Source: Deinococcus apachensis DSM 19763 (GTDB taxonomy: Bacteria > Deinococcota > Deinococci > Deinococcales > Deinococcaceae). Taken from it: a DNA stretch of 64,000 bases. The stretch spans positions 43,504 to 107,503 of the forward strand of contig NZ_KB906412.1 in NCBI RefSeq assembly GCF_000381345.1. Direction: 5' to 3'. A program made the position numbers and the translations under genes. The notes under the pieces are model-generated. The model worked only from the letters and a program-made list of their open reading frames with translations, was not told the origin of the DNA and searched no databases. Shown piece by piece: positions 40,980 to 50,125 of the stretch; the stretch's first letter is position 1, and every line of letters begins with the position of its first letter.

Positions 40980-43226
40980 GTGCTGACCGAGGTCCAACGC
41001 CAACTCGACCGCCTGGGGCTGAGCGCGGATTCACCCCCCAGCGTCGAGGAGTGGCGCGCCTTTTTGGCAGCTCTGGACACCTCAAGCCCTCCCACGGAAA
41101 CGCTGGCCTCCTGGCACCACCAGGCCGTCGAGAACTCGCCGGGTCCCCTCTTCGTGATGAACCGGGAAGGCCGGGTGCGGGGCGGGAACCTGGCCTTCCT
41201 GACCCTGTTCGGACGCGGCAGCCCCGGGCGGCATTACGAGTCTTTGTGCCCCCCCGCGGAGGCGGCACGGCTGACGGAACTGATCACCCGGGTCTTCGAG
41301 GGGGAGGTGCTGGAGGGCATCAGCGTCGAGTTTCACCTCCCGGACGGCACGCCGCGCTTCATGCTCGCGCACCTGTACCCGTCGCGGGGCGGGGACGGCC
41401 GAATTGACGGGTGCATCCTCGCCTGCACGGACGTGACGGAGCGGCACCGGAAGGCCGAGGCGCTGGAGGAGCGCTACCGCTCGTACGAGACGATCCTGAA
41501 CGCGGTGCCCGCTCCGCTGGCGGTGTTCGACCGTCAGCAGCGCTACCTGTTCTGCAACCCCAGCGCCATCGCCAACGACGAGATTCGCGCCTGGGTCATC
41601 GGCCGCGATGATTTTGAATACTGCGCCCACCGCGGGTTTTCCCCCACCCTGGCCCAGAAACGCCGCGAGCAGTTCGAGGCGGCAGTGCGGCAGCGGGGGC
41701 CGATCTTCTGGGAGGAGCACTTCACCCTGCCGGACGGCAGCGTCCGGCACATGCTGCGCTGCCTGAACCCGGTGTTCTCGGCGGGGGGAGAGCTGGACCT
41801 CGCCATCGGGTACGGCCTGGACATCACCGACCGCAAACAGGCCCTGGAGGAGCTGGCGGGGCTCAACCGCGAGCTGGAGACGGTCAACCGCAGGTTGCGA
41901 CACGACGCCCTGCATGACGCCCTGACTGGGCTGCCCAACCGCACCCTGCTGCGTGACCGGTTAGAGCAGGCGCTCACCCGCGTCCGAGAGACGACCGGAC
42001 CCAGTTTCGCGGTGCTGTTCCTGGACACCGACCGCTTCAAGATGATCAACGACTCGCTGGGGCATCCGGCGGGGGACGCGCTGCTCGTCGCGCTGGCGGG
42101 GCGGCTCCAGGCCGAACTGCGCCCCACCGACACGGTCTCCCGGCTGGGCGGGGACGAGTTCACCCTGCTGCTGGAACCTCTGGAGGAAGCGAGCTACGCC
42201 CGGGAGGTCGCGGAGCGCATCGGGGCGGCGCTGCGTCAGCCCTTCGTGGTGCAGGGGCACGAGCTGCTCGTCTCGGCCAGCATCGGGCTGGTGCTCGGCG
42301 ACCCGGGGTACGAGTCGGCGACGGCGGTGCTGCGCGACGCGGACATCGCCATGTACCGGGCCAAGGCGCGCGGCGGCGCGGGCTACCAGGAATTCACGCC
42401 CGAGATGCGCGAGCGGGCCGTGGGCCGCATCAGCCTGGAACGCGACCTGCGCCGGGCCGTTCGTCAGAGAGAACTGCGGGTGCTCTACCAGCCCATCGTG
42501 GCGCTGAACTCCAGACGCATGGTGGGGTTCGAGGCGCTCGTGCGCTGGCAGCATCCCGTCCAGGGCCTGCTCCCACCCTCCGCCTTCATCGAGCTGGCCG
42601 AGGAGACCGGGCTCATCCTCGACCTCGACCGTTGGGTGCTGCGCGAGGCGTGTGCGCAGATGCTCGCGTGGCGGCGGCCCGGGGAGGTGCCCCTGGGGCT
42701 GTGCGTCAACTTCTCGGGGCGGCATTTCGCGGCCCCCGACGTGTACTCCTCGCTGGCCCAGGTGCTGGACGAACTGGGGTTCGAGCCCCGGGCCCTCAAG
42801 CTGGAACTCACCGAGGGCGTGCTGCTCCAGCACTCGCAGACGATCGGTGAGACGCTGGCCCGCATCCGGGAGCTGGGCGTGGGGCTGTCCATCGACGACT
42901 TCGGCACCGGGTACTCCTCGCTGGGGTACCTGCAGTCCTACCCGGTGGACACCCTCAAGATCGACCGCTCCTTCATCAACCGCATGCTGGGCAGCGAGGA
43001 GAGCGCCGAACTCGTGCGGACCATCATCACGATGGCGAAGAACCTGCGGCTGCGGGTGGTCGCCGAGGGGATCGAGTTCCCCGCCCAGCTCGAAAGGCTG
43101 CGCGCCCTGGGCTGCGACTACGTGCAGGGGTACCTGCTCTCGCGGCCCCTGTCGGCGGCGGACGTTCCGGCTTACCTGAACCGCGAACGCGCCGCGCGGC
43201 CCGGAGAACTCCTGCAACCGGGCTAG
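40980..43226 (+). CDS. PAS-GGDEF-EAL protein (cyclic di-GMP turnover)
   Basis: 748 residues, no membrane helix. Two PAS domains (about 45-165 and 170-290), a linker helix, a GGDEF domain (RLGGDEFTLLLEPLEEA, intact GGDEF active site near residue 390) and an EAL domain (MVGFEALVRWQHP, later LKLELTEGVL, IDDFGTGYSSLGYL and VVAEGIE). Both catalytic motifs look intact, so it may make and break c-di-GMP depending on PAS input. GTG start. Confidence 0.92.
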   Translation: MLTEVQRQLDRLGLSADSPPSVEEWRAFLAALDTSSPPTETLASWHHQAVENSPGPLFVMNREGRVRGGNLAFLTLFGRGSPGRHYESLCPPAEAARLTELITRVFEGEVLEGISVEFHLPDGTPRFMLAHLYPSRGGDGRIDGCILACTDVTERHRKAEALEERYRSYETILNAVPAPLAVFDRQQRYLFCNPSAIANDEIRAWVIGRDDFEYCAHRGFSPTLAQKRREQFEAAVRQRGPIFWEEHFTLPDGSVRHMLRCLNPVFSAGGELDLAIGYGLDITDRKQALEELAGLNRELETVNRRLRHDALHDALTGLPNRTLLRDRLEQALTRVRETTGPSFAVLFLDTDRFKMINDSLGHPAGDALLVALAGRLQAELRPTDTVSRLGGDEFTLLLEPLEEASYAREVAERIGAALRQPFVVQGHELLVSASIGLVLGDPGYESATAVLRDADIAMYRAKARGGAGYQEFTPEMRERAVGRISLERDLRRAVRQRELRVLYQPIVALNSRRMVGFEALVRWQHPVQGLLPPSAFIELAEETGLILDLDRWVLREACAQMLAWRRPGEVPLGLCVNFSGRHFAAPDVYSSLAQVLDELGFEPRALKLELTEGVLLQHSQTIGETLARIRELGVGLSIDDFGTGYSSLGYLQSYPVDTLKIDRSFINRMLGSEESAELVRTIITMAKNLRLRVVAEGIEFPAQLERLRALGCDYVQGYLLSRPLSAADVPAYLNRERAARPGELLQPG

Positions 43227-43253
43227 CCTGGCGGGTCTGCCACGGGCTTCGAA

Positions 43254-43276
43254 ACAGGGTGGGGCGTGCCCCCTGT
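43254..43276. terminator. Hairpin between convergent genes
   Basis: ACAGGG-T-GGGGC pairs with GCCCC-CTGT around a two-base loop, overlapping the cobT stop. No clear T run. Confidence 0.4.
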
Positions 43277-44364
43277 CACGCGCCCCCCGGCACCCCCGCC
43301 TCCGCGAAGGTCCGCATCTCGCGCAGGGTGGCCGCCGCCGAGAGGAGCAGCGGCGCGGCCAGCACTCCGCCCGTGCCCTCACCCAGGCGCAGCCCCAAGC
43401 GGAACATCGGCTTGAGGCCCAGGTGGGCGAGTTGCGGGGCGTGCCCGATCTCGGCGCACTCGCCTGACGGGAACAGGAAGTCCCGGAGGTGCGGCGCGAG
43501 GGCCACGCCCACGAGCGCTGCCGAGCCCTCCACGAAGCCGTCGAGAATGACGGCGCGGCGGGACGCGGCGGCCTGGAGCATCATCCCCAGCATCGCCGCG
43601 ATCTCGAATCCGGCCAGGTCGGTGAGGACGCCGAGGGGGTCGGCGGGGACGCTGCCCGCGCGGCCCAGCCCCTCCCGCACAGCCTGCACCTTGCGTGCCA
43701 GCGTCTCGTCATCCACCCCGGTGCCCCGCCCCGTCACTTCCGCAGGGTCCAGGTTCAGCAGCCGGGCGGTGAGGGCGGCGGCAGGCGTGGTGTTCCCGAT
43801 GCCCATCTCGCCGGGAACCAGCAGGTCGGCGCCCTCCCCGATGGCCCGCCGGGCCAGCGCCGCGCCCGCCAGCACCAGGGCCTCCGTCTCCTCCCGGGTC
43901 ATGGCGGGCTCGCGGCGCAGGTCACGGGTGCCCCGGCGCACGGCTGCCCGGACCAGCCGGGGATGGTCGGGCAGCTCCGCGTTCACCCCCGCGTCCATCA
44001 CGTACACCCGCGCCCCCACCATGCGGGCAATGGCGTTCACGGCGGCTCCTCCCGGCCCCGCGCCCGTGTCGGCCAGGAAGTTCGCCACCATCGCGGGCGT
44101 GACCTCGGGTGGGTAGGCACTCACGCCCCCGGCCGCGACCCCGTGGTCCCCCGCCGCGACGAGCACCGCCACGCCGCGCGGGTGGGGCTTTTCGGTCCCG
44201 AACACGCCCGCCAGCCGCACCGCCAGCTCCTCCAGGTCGCCCAGCGCCCCCGCGGGCTTGGTGAGCTGGGCCTGCCGCTCCCGGGCCGAGCGCATGGCGG
44301 CGGGGTCGGCAGGCCCAATGGCAGAGATCAGGGTGGCGAGGTCGGGGTGGAGGGGGTCAGTCAT
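43276..44364 (-). CDS. cobT: Nicotinate-nucleotide--dimethylbenzimidazole phosphoribosyltransferase CobT
   Basis: 362 residues. Makes alpha-ribazole phosphate, the lower-ligand precursor of cobalamin. KPAGALGDLEELAVRLAG, VLVAAGDHGVAAGGVSAYPPEVT, MGIGNTTPAAALTARLL and LDGFVEGSAALVG match CobT; the catalytic Glu region (GECAEIGHAPQLAHLG-type) is near the C-terminus. Sixteen bp after cobU, same strand. Confidence 0.93.
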   Translation of the reverse strand: MTDPLHPDLATLISAIGPADPAAMRSARERQAQLTKPAGALGDLEELAVRLAGVFGTEKPHPRGVAVLVAAGDHGVAAGGVSAYPPEVTPAMVANFLADTGAGPGGAAVNAIARMVGARVYVMDAGVNAELPDHPRLVRAAVRRGTRDLRREPAMTREETEALVLAGAALARRAIGEGADLLVPGEMGIGNTTPAAALTARLLNLDPAEVTGRGTGVDDETLARKVQAVREGLGRAGSVPADPLGVLTDLAGFEIAAMLGMMLQAAASRRAVILDGFVEGSAALVGVALAPHLRDFLFPSGECAEIGHAPQLAHLGLKPMFRLGLRLGEGTGGVLAAPLLLSAAATLREMRTFAEAGVPGGA

Positions 44365-44380
44365 GGGGCTCCTTCGGGGG

Positions 44381-44905
44381 TCAGGGGTTCGAGGTGGAGG
44401 GCTTGAGTTGGAGGGGGAGGCCGCTCACGAGGAGCCACGCCTCGTCACTCACTGCGGCGGCGCGTTGGTTCACCCAGCCGAGGACGTCCCGGTAGCGGCG
44501 GGCGAGGGCATTGTCGGGCACGATGCCGAACCCCACCTCATTGGTCACGAGGAGAGTCAGTCCGGGATGGGCACGAGCTGCGGCGAGAAGCTCGTCGGCC
44601 CGCGCGAGAATAGCCCCGTCGGGCAGATCCGCCAGCAGCAGATTGCTCACCCACAGGCTCAGGCAGTCGAGGAGGACGGTGGGGGTGGCGGCCTTCCGAA
44701 GGGCCCCCGGGACATTCATGGGTTCCTCGACTGTCACCCAGCCCGTCGGGCGGTCCGCGCGGTGGCGGGCGATGCGGGCCCCCATCTCGGCATCGAGGGC
44801 CTGTGCCGTGGCGAGGTCCGTCACGCCCCCTCCAGAGCTGGCGGCGCGGCGCTCGGCAAAGGAACTCTTGCCGCTGCGGGCGCCGCCGGTCACGAGGACG
44901 AGCAC
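44381..44905 (-). CDS. cobU: Adenosylcobinamide kinase/guanylyltransferase CobU
   Basis: 174 residues. P-loop VTGGARSGKSSFAERR at the N-terminus, HRADRPTGWVTVEEP (the guanylylated His is here), LLDCLSLWVSNLL and VTNEVGFGIVPDNALARRYRD, all CobU/CobP signatures. Phosphorylates adenosylcobinamide and transfers GMP. A GTG at 44905 gives the family length. Lies between cbiA and cobT. Confidence 0.9.
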   Translation of the reverse strand: MLVLVTGGARSGKSSFAERRAASSGGGVTDLATAQALDAEMGARIARHRADRPTGWVTVEEPMNVPGALRKAATPTVLLDCLSLWVSNLLLADLPDGAILARADELLAAARAHPGLTLLVTNEVGFGIVPDNALARRYRDVLGWVNQRAAAVSDEAWLLVSGLPLQLKPSTSNP

Positions 44906-44978
44906 AGCCCACCCCTCATGAGGTCCGAGCCCAAGGCCGTGTGAGTCCGGCCCACCCCGCCCTCTCCAGGCGCATCCG

Positions 44979-46337
44979 TCACGGGGGCGAGCGGCGGGAA
45001 CTGGCGTCTTCCCCCCAAGAGCACGCCTCCACCAGCCGCGCGGCCATCTCCTCCGTGGCCCCGTGATGGACGTGCAGGTAGCTGGCGAGGACGTTTCCGT
45101 GGGCGTAACCCTCATCGACCCGCGCCCCAGTGTGATCGGTCCAGGTGTAACCGGGATGGGTGGGCGAATGTGTCAGGACACTGTGGTGGAACTCGTGCCC
45201 GCGCAAGACCTGGCCTGCCGGGGCGATGGGAGAGTCAGTCAGGGCCGTCGCCTCCCGGTAGCCCAGCGTGAGGCGGGGAGCCATCCGGGTGCGGTAGGGA
45301 ATGACCCCGCACATCTCGAAGACCTGCCCGCCCGCGTCCTCCAGCGTCTCGGCCAGGTACATCAGGCCGCCGCACTCGCCGATCACGGGACGGCCACGGG
45401 CGGCGAAGGTGCAGATGGCCGCCCGCATGGACGTGTTCGCGCTCAGTTCCGCCGCGTGCGCCTCGGGGTAGCCGCCGCCCAGCAGCAAACCCCCCGCGCC
45501 GGGCGGCAGGCCCGCGTCCCGCAAGGGGCTGAAGGGGATCAGGTCGGCCCCCGCGTCCCGCAGGGCGTCGAGCGCGTCCGGGTAATAGAAGTGAAACGCC
45601 TCGTCATGGGCGTAGGCGAGGACGGCGCGGCGTCCCGGGGAAGGGGTGGGCAGGGGGACGCGGAGCGTGGGGGCTTCCGAGACGTCCAGCAGGGCGTCGA
45701 GCTTGAGGTTGGCCGCCGCCCGCAGCACCTCCCCCTCGTTCCAGCTCGCCTGTTCGGCGCTCAGCAGGCCGAGGTGTCGCTCGGGGAGGTGGAGGGTGGG
45801 GTCGTGGGTCACGAACCCCAGTGTGGGCAGGCCGATCTGCGAGAGGGCTACCTCGCACAGCGCCGCGTGCCCGGCACCCGCCACCCGGTTGAGGATGACG
45901 CCGACCACGTTCAGATCGGGGCCGAAGTCCCGCAGGCCCTGTGCCACCGCCGCGACCGTCCGCGCGCTGCCCGAGGCGTCGATCACGAGCACGACCGGCG
46001 CCGCCAACCGCCGCGCGAGGTCCGCGGTCGAGTGTTCGTCGCTCGCCGGGTCACGCCCGTCGTACAGGCCCATGACGCCCTCCAGCACGCTGATATCGGC
46101 GTTTGCCGCCGCACGGGCGAACAGCACACGCAGGCGTTCCGGGGCGAGCAGGAACGAGTCGAGGTTGCGGGTGGGCTGACCCGCCGCCCGGGTCAGGTGC
46201 GTGGGGTCGAGGTAGTCCGGCCCCAGCTTGAAGGGCGCGACCCGGAGCCCCCGGTGCCGCAGGGCCAGGCACAGCAGGGAGGCGACGGTGGTCTTCCCGC
46301 TGCCTGAATGAGGGGCGGCCAGGACGAGGCGCCTCAC
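44979..46337 (-). CDS. cbiA: Cobyrinate a,c-diamide synthase CbiA/CobB
   Basis: 452 residues. N-terminal ATPase P-loop ([19 protein letters not shown]), [13 protein letters not shown] and [13 protein letters not shown]-terminal class I glutamine amidotransferase with nucleophile Cys in [13 protein letters not shown] and His near LRGHEFHHS. Amidates the a and c side chains of cobyrinate. GTG start. VapC-like gene ends 51 bp upstream. Confidence 0.92.
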   Translation of the reverse strand: MRRLVLAAPHSGSGKTTVASLLCLALRHRGLRVAPFKLGPDYLDPTHLTRAAGQPTRNLDSFLLAPERLRVLFARAAANADISVLEGVMGLYDGRDPASDEHSTADLARRLAAPVVLVIDASGSARTVAAVAQGLRDFGPDLNVVGVILNRVAGAGHAALCEVALSQIGLPTLGFVTHDPTLHLPERHLGLLSAEQASWNEGEVLRAAANLKLDALLDVSEAPTLRVPLPTPSPGRRAVLAYAHDEAFHFYYPDALDALRDAGADLIPFSPLRDAGLPPGAGGLLLGGGYPEAHAAELSANTSMRAAICTFAARGRPVIGECGGLMYLAETLEDAGGQVFEMCGVIPYRTRMAPRLTLGYREATALTDSPIAPAGQVLRGHEFHHSVLTHSPTHPGYTWTDHTGARVDEGYAHGNVLASYLHVHHGATEEMAARLVEACSWGEDASSRRSPP

Positions 46338-46388
46338 GTGGGGCCTGCTGTTTCAGAGCGGGGCAGGGTCATGCCCTCGCCCCGGTTC

Positions 46389-46778
46389 TCAGCGCAGCAG
46401 GGGGGCCTGCGGGTAGGCGGTGATGTGCTCGTCGAGCGTGACCAGCCGCAGCCCTTCCTCCAACGCCTGGGCCACCAGCATCCGGTCGAAGGGGTCGCGG
46501 TGTGTCCAGTCGAGCCCCCCGGCGCGGACGACATGTGGGGGCGTGATGGTCAGCACCTCGGCCCCCAGCCGCGCGGCGACGCCGGGAAAGTCGCTCAGGA
46601 GTGGGGCAGCCTCGGGAAGTTTGCCCGCGTGATACTTGATGGACATTTCCCAGGCATTCACGGCGCTCAATACGGGTTGGTGCTCCGGGTCGAGCAGCCG
46701 GGCGCACAGGGGAGGGGGAAGAAGGTCGGGTTTGAGTGTTGCCCACAGCAGAATGTGGGTGTCGAACAGCAGCCTCAC
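46389..46778 (-). CDS. VapC-like PIN-domain toxin
   Basis: 129 residues, PIN fold. MRLLFDTHILLWATL gives the first catalytic Asp, SAVNAWEMSIKY the Glu, WTHRDPFDRMLVAQAL the central Asp pair, and RLVTLDEHI the last Asp. It is likely an RNase toxin. The GTG start overlaps the preceding antitoxin stop (GTGA). It lies between the cobalamin riboswitch and cbiA. Confidence 0.85.
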   Translation of the reverse strand: MRLLFDTHILLWATLKPDLLPPPLCARLLDPEHQPVLSAVNAWEMSIKYHAGKLPEAAPLLSDFPGVAARLGAEVLTITPPHVVRAGGLDWTHRDPFDRMLVAQALEEGLRLVTLDEHITAYPQAPLLR

Positions 46779-47005
46779 TCCCAGTCCGCCAGTTCTTCCT
46801 CGGAGAGGGGACGCATCGTCTCCCGGGCGAACTCCTCACTGATCTCCACCTGTCCCGCCAGGAAGCCGAACTCGCGTGGACGGGACGGCGCCAGGGGCAC
46901 GAGCCGTGCGTAAGGTTTCCCGGCCTTGGCAAGGATGATCTCCTCGCCCTGGTGGGCCCGTTCGACCAGCTTCGAAAGCTGCGTTTTGGCCGCATGGATG
47001 TTGAC
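46775..47005 (-). CDS. VapB-like antitoxin without a canonical start codon
   Basis: About 77 residues: VNIHAAKTQLSKLVERA, then EEIILAKAGKPYARLVPL, the Phd/YefM-type antitoxin pattern, ending EEELADWE next to vapC. The frame is bounded upstream by TAG at about 47023 and contains no ATG, GTG or TTG before the conserved part; the codon aligning with the family Met is GTC (47005-47003). It may start at a rare codon, or be broken by mutation. An ACTAA-TTAGT repeat lies just upstream. Confidence 0.6.
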   Translation of the reverse strand, partial: VNIHAAKTQLSKLVERAHQGEEIILAKAGKPYARLVPLAPSRPREFGFLAGQVEISEEFARETMRPLSEEELADWE

Positions 47006-47019
47006 AAGCTCGGGCGTGA

Positions 47020-47031
47020 ACTAAGTTTAGT
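47020..47031 (-). promoter_or_regulatory. Candidate vapBC operator
   Basis: Inverted repeat ACTAA-GT-TTAGT (plus strand), 15 bp before the antitoxin GTC. On the minus strand it overlaps a -10-like TAAACT. Toxin-antitoxin operons are usually autorepressed at such a site. Confidence 0.4.
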
Positions 47032-47120
47032 CCACTCGGCCTGAAGAAACGTGAAGAAGCGTGAGCGCATGGAAACTCCGACGTGCGGTGGAGCGGCAGC
47101 AGGAGCGGGCGCACCACAAT

Positions 47121-47140
47121 CCCACCCCGACCGGGGTGGG
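47121..47140 (-). terminator. Perfect hairpin after the riboswitch (expression platform candidate)
   Basis: CCCACCCC-GGTC-GGGGTGGG on the minus strand, an 8-bp GC stem right after the riboswitch B12-box region, followed by ATTGTGG rather than a T run. May be the regulatory hairpin. Confidence 0.5.
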
Positions 47141-47310
47141 GCAGAGGTCAAGTTGGCTCGGGATTCGGCCCTCTGACGGCGAGAGGTGCCCCACTGCATT
47201 CGGGGTGTCCCAGGATGGCATTCGAGCTCACGGGGTTCTCCCCCGCAGACCGCTGCACGACAGCGCCGGACTCTCACCGGACTTCCCCATTCCCGGGTCC
47301 GGCCATGCTA
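47141..47310 (-). ncRNA. Cobalamin riboswitch
   Basis: On the minus strand GGGGAAGTCCGGTGAGAGTC then GCGCTGTCGTGCAGCGGT matches the conserved GGGAA..CCGGTG..TCCGGCGC..GCAGCGGT core of cobalamin riboswitches. Further along, GAGCCAACTTGACCTCTGCC resembles the B12 box. It would sense adenosylcobalamin and reduce expression of the downstream minus-strand genes (vapBC-like, cbiA, cobU, cobT). Confidence 0.85.
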
Positions 47311-47360
47311 ACAGAGACAGCCGCTGGCCCCCGCGCTCAAAAGCCAACGGTTCAGGGTGC

Positions 47361-47366
47361 TACCGT
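47361..47366 (+). promoter_or_regulatory. -10 element for the MATE gene
   Basis: TACCGT lies seven bases before the GTG at 47374, the leaderless spacing seen elsewhere in the window. It favours the GTG over an in-frame ATG at 47305. Confidence 0.4.
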
Positions 47367-47373
47367 GCCAGGC

Positions 47374-48711
47374 GTGTCGGCCCTCCCCTCCACCCCTGCC
47401 TCCTCCCCCCGGGGGAATACCCGCGAGCTGCTCACGCTCGCCGGGCCGCTGATGCTCTCGAACCTCGCCTACACTGCGGTCGGCTTTACTGACACCCTGC
47501 TGATGGGCCGCCTGGGGGTGGTCGAGGTCGGGGCGGTGGGCTTTGCCAACATCTGCCTGCTCACGCTCGTGCTGCTGTTCCGGGGGAGCCTGAACACCGC
47601 CTCGACGTTCGTGGCCCGGGCGCTGGGGGCGGGAGACACCGCCGGAGTGCGCCGCTGGACGAGCGTGTTCCTGGGCTGCGCGCTCGTCGGCGTGCCGCTG
47701 GCCCTGGCGGGATCCGCTCTCCTCGACGGCCTGTTCGCCCTGCTGCGGCCCGAGCCCGGCATCACCGCCGTCGCCCGGACCTACGCGCACATCCGGGTGT
47801 GGGAAATCCCGGTGCTCCTGATGGGCAGCGCGGCCCTCTCCGTCATGGTGGGGCTGGGCAACACCCGCACGCCCATGCGGCTCGCCTGGCTGGTGGTGGT
47901 CGTCAACGCCGCATTGGCCCTGCTGTTCATCTTCGGCTTCGGGTGGGGTGTGGCCGGGGCTGCCTGGGCCGCCGTGATCGCCGTGACCCTTCAGAACGGC
48001 TTGGCGCTGCTGCTCCTGGGCCGCCTGCACGGGCCGCGCTTCGGGCCCTTCCGGCTGGCGCGGCCCACCCGGGGGGAGCTGGGAAGCCTCGCGCGGGTCA
48101 GTCTGCCCGCGGGCGTCACCGAACTCGCCGACGTGAGCGCCTTTACCGCCTTCCAGGGGGTCCTCTCCCGCCTGGGTCCCACCGAACTGGCCGCGTCGCA
48201 GATCGCCCTCCAACTCGCCAGCCTGGGCTTTCTGCCCGCCTTCGCCCTTGCCTCGGCCACGGCAAGCCTCCTTTCGCGGGCCCTGGGCGCGGGCCGTCCC
48301 GAGATCGCCACCCGCATCGGCTGGCGGGGCACCGGGCTCGCCGCTGCCTTTATGGGCGTGCTGGGTGTCCTGTTCCTCACGCTGCCCCATCCCCTCATCG
48401 GCCTGTTCAACCGCAGCCCCGAGGTGCTCGCCGTGGGCACGAGCGTTCTGGCGGTCATGGCGGCCTACCAGATTCTCGATGGGGTCGCCATCGTCCTCGG
48501 CGGGGCGCTGGGTGGGGCGGGTGACACCCGCTTCCGGCTGATCGTGACCCTGACGGGCGCGTGGCTGGTGATGGTGCTGGGCGCCTCCTGGCTGGCCCCG
48601 CGCTACGGCGTGACGGGGGCGTGGAGCGCCGCGCTCGTCTTCATCGCCCTGGCTGCGGTCGCGTACATTGTGCGCTTTGCCTCCGGCCGCTGGCGCCGGA
48701 TTCGGCTCTGA
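47374..48711 (+). CDS. MATE-family multidrug/cation efflux transporter
   Basis: 445 residues with 12 predicted helices. RELLTLAGPLMLSNLAYTAVGFTDTLLMGRLG is the MATE N-terminal signature. A second half begins near residue 230 (RVSLPAGVTELADVSAFTAF). It exports cationic compounds using an Na+ or H+ gradient; substrate unknown. Divergent from the riboswitch-cob transcript. GTG 47374 is chosen from the -10 spacing and family length. Confidence 0.88.
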   Translation: MSALPSTPASSPRGNTRELLTLAGPLMLSNLAYTAVGFTDTLLMGRLGVVEVGAVGFANICLLTLVLLFRGSLNTASTFVARALGAGDTAGVRRWTSVFLGCALVGVPLALAGSALLDGLFALLRPEPGITAVARTYAHIRVWEIPVLLMGSAALSVMVGLGNTRTPMRLAWLVVVVNAALALLFIFGFGWGVAGAAWAAVIAVTLQNGLALLLLGRLHGPRFGPFRLARPTRGELGSLARVSLPAGVTELADVSAFTAFQGVLSRLGPTELAASQIALQLASLGFLPAFALASATASLLSRALGAGRPEIATRIGWRGTGLAAAFMGVLGVLFLTLPHPLIGLFNRSPEVLAVGTSVLAVMAAYQILDGVAIVLGGALGGAGDTRFRLIVTLTGAWLVMVLGASWLAPRYGVTGAWSAALVFIALAAVAYIVRFASGRWRRIRL

Positions 48712-48718
48712 GGGAGCA

Positions 48719-49495
48719 TTAGGACACTGGTCCTGCAAAGGTGGCGATGACGGGCGCGTGGTCCGAGGGCCGCTCGTGCCGCCGGGGCTCCGGGTCCACC
48801 GTGCAGGCCCGGCACTCCGCCGCCAGCGCCGACGACACCAGGATGTGATCGATCCTCAGGCCCCAGTTGCGGGGAAAGGCCAGCCGCCCGTAATTCCACC
48901 AGCTAAAGACCCGTTCGGGCTGCTCGAACAGCCGGAAGGCGTCGTGCAGGCCCAGGCCCAGCAGGGCGCGGAAGGCTTCCCGCTCGGGCTCACTCACGAG
49001 GACCTGGCCCTCCCAGCGTCCCGGGCTGTGGACGTCCCGGTCCTCGGGGGCCACGTTGAAGTCTCCGACTACCGCCAGCCGCTCATGTGCGGCCAGTTCA
49101 CCGCGCAGCCACTCGCGCACGGCGGCCAGCCACTCCAGCTTGTAGGCGTACTTGGGTGAGCCGACCTCCTGCCCGTTGGGGACGTACAGGCACACCACCC
49201 GCACCCCGCCCACCGTCGCCGCGATCACCCGTCGCTGCTCGTCCTCCAGACCGGGCACGCCGACCTGCACCTCCTCCAGCGGCAGGCGGGAGAGGAGCGC
49301 GACCCCGTTGTAGGTCTTCTGGCCCGAGAACGCCGCCGAGTATCCCAGCGCCGCGAAATCGGCGGAGGGAAAGCGGTGGTCCTCCAGCTTGGTCTCCTGG
49401 AGGGCGAGCACCTCAGGGCCCTGGCTCTCCAGCCACGCGAGAACCTGCGGGAGGCGCACGTTCAGAGAATTGACGTTCCAGGTGGCGAGTTTCAC
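48719..49495 (-). CDS. xth: Exodeoxyribonuclease III (AP endonuclease)
   Basis: 258 residues. [29 protein letters not shown] (metal Glu), [19 protein letters not shown] (catalytic Tyr region), [15 protein letters not shown] and, at the end, RIDHILVS with SDHAPV. Incises at abasic sites and has 3' exonuclease activity. A GTG at 49495 starts the fold. Seven bp from the convergent MATE stop. Confidence 0.95.
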   Translation of the reverse strand: MKLATWNVNSLNVRLPQVLAWLESQGPEVLALQETKLEDHRFPSADFAALGYSAAFSGQKTYNGVALLSRLPLEEVQVGVPGLEDEQRRVIAATVGGVRVVCLYVPNGQEVGSPKYAYKLEWLAAVREWLRGELAAHERLAVVGDFNVAPEDRDVHSPGRWEGQVLVSEPEREAFRALLGLGLHDAFRLFEQPERVFSWWNYGRLAFPRNWGLRIDHILVSSALAAECRACTVDPEPRRHERPSDHAPVIATFAGPVS

Positions 49496-49556
49496 CAGGA
49501 CCTGCCGGGTGTGGAAAGGGGAGCAGCCCGCATGGGGGGATGATGGCACGGCCTCC

Positions 49557-50123
49557 TCACCCCGGCGCCGTGAGTCGGGTCAGCCACCAGTCCTCCCCCG
49601 CACGGCTGAGGGTGGCGATTCCGCCCGGCCTGACCTCCACCGCACGCAGCCCCACCGTGAGGCGCAGGGCGGCCAGGATCACACCCGCGTGGGTGAAGGC
49701 GACGACCTCAGCCGTGTCGGGAAGAGTCTCCAGCCAGCGTCCAATCCGCCCGTGAAAGCCGCGCCCCGTCTCCCCCCCGGGCGGCCCCCTGTCCCCCGCT
49801 GGATCGGCCAGACTCTCGATCCAGCCCCGCGGCGCCTCCCCGAACTCCGCCTCCAGTTCCGCCCAGGTGCGCCCCGACATCACGCCGAAGTGCGCTTCCG
49901 CCAGATCGGGGACGCGGGTGGCCTGCGGAAACCCGGCGAGCGCGGCGGTCTCCCGGGCACGCAGGCTGGGGGAGGTGAGAGCGAGCGCGTCCGGGGGCAG
50001 ACGCAGTGAGGCAGCGAGTTCCCGGCCCAGCCCGGAGAGTGGCGCGTCCTCCCCCTCGCGCGGGTAACGCCGCTGGGCATTGGGCAGGGTGGGCGCGTGC
50101 CGGACGAGGTGCAGGGTGAGCAC
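49557..50123 (-). CDS. cobC: Histidine phosphatase, alpha-ribazole phosphatase-like
   Basis: 188 residues. [12 protein letters not shown] carries the RHG-like catalytic His (RHA), [22 protein letters not shown] and [10 protein letters not shown] (second His) follow. In its place after cobS it probably removes phosphate from alpha-ribazole 5'-phosphate or adenosylcobalamin phosphate. The GTG lies 2 bp beyond the cobS stop. Confidence 0.8.
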   Translation of the reverse strand: MLTLHLVRHAPTLPNAQRRYPREGEDAPLSGLGRELAASLRLPPDALALTSPSLRARETAALAGFPQATRVPDLAEAHFGVMSGRTWAELEAEFGEAPRGWIESLADPAGDRGPPGGETGRGFHGRIGRWLETLPDTAEVVAFTHAGVILAALRLTVGLRAVEVRPGGIATLSRAGEDWWLTRLTAPG

Positions 50124-50125
50124 GG

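Noticed and set aside
47083..47373. Longer N-terminus of the MATE protein, and assigning the riboswitch to MATE
   Set aside because: The extension is antisense to the riboswitch, which is on the minus strand and cannot control the plus-strand MATE mRNA.
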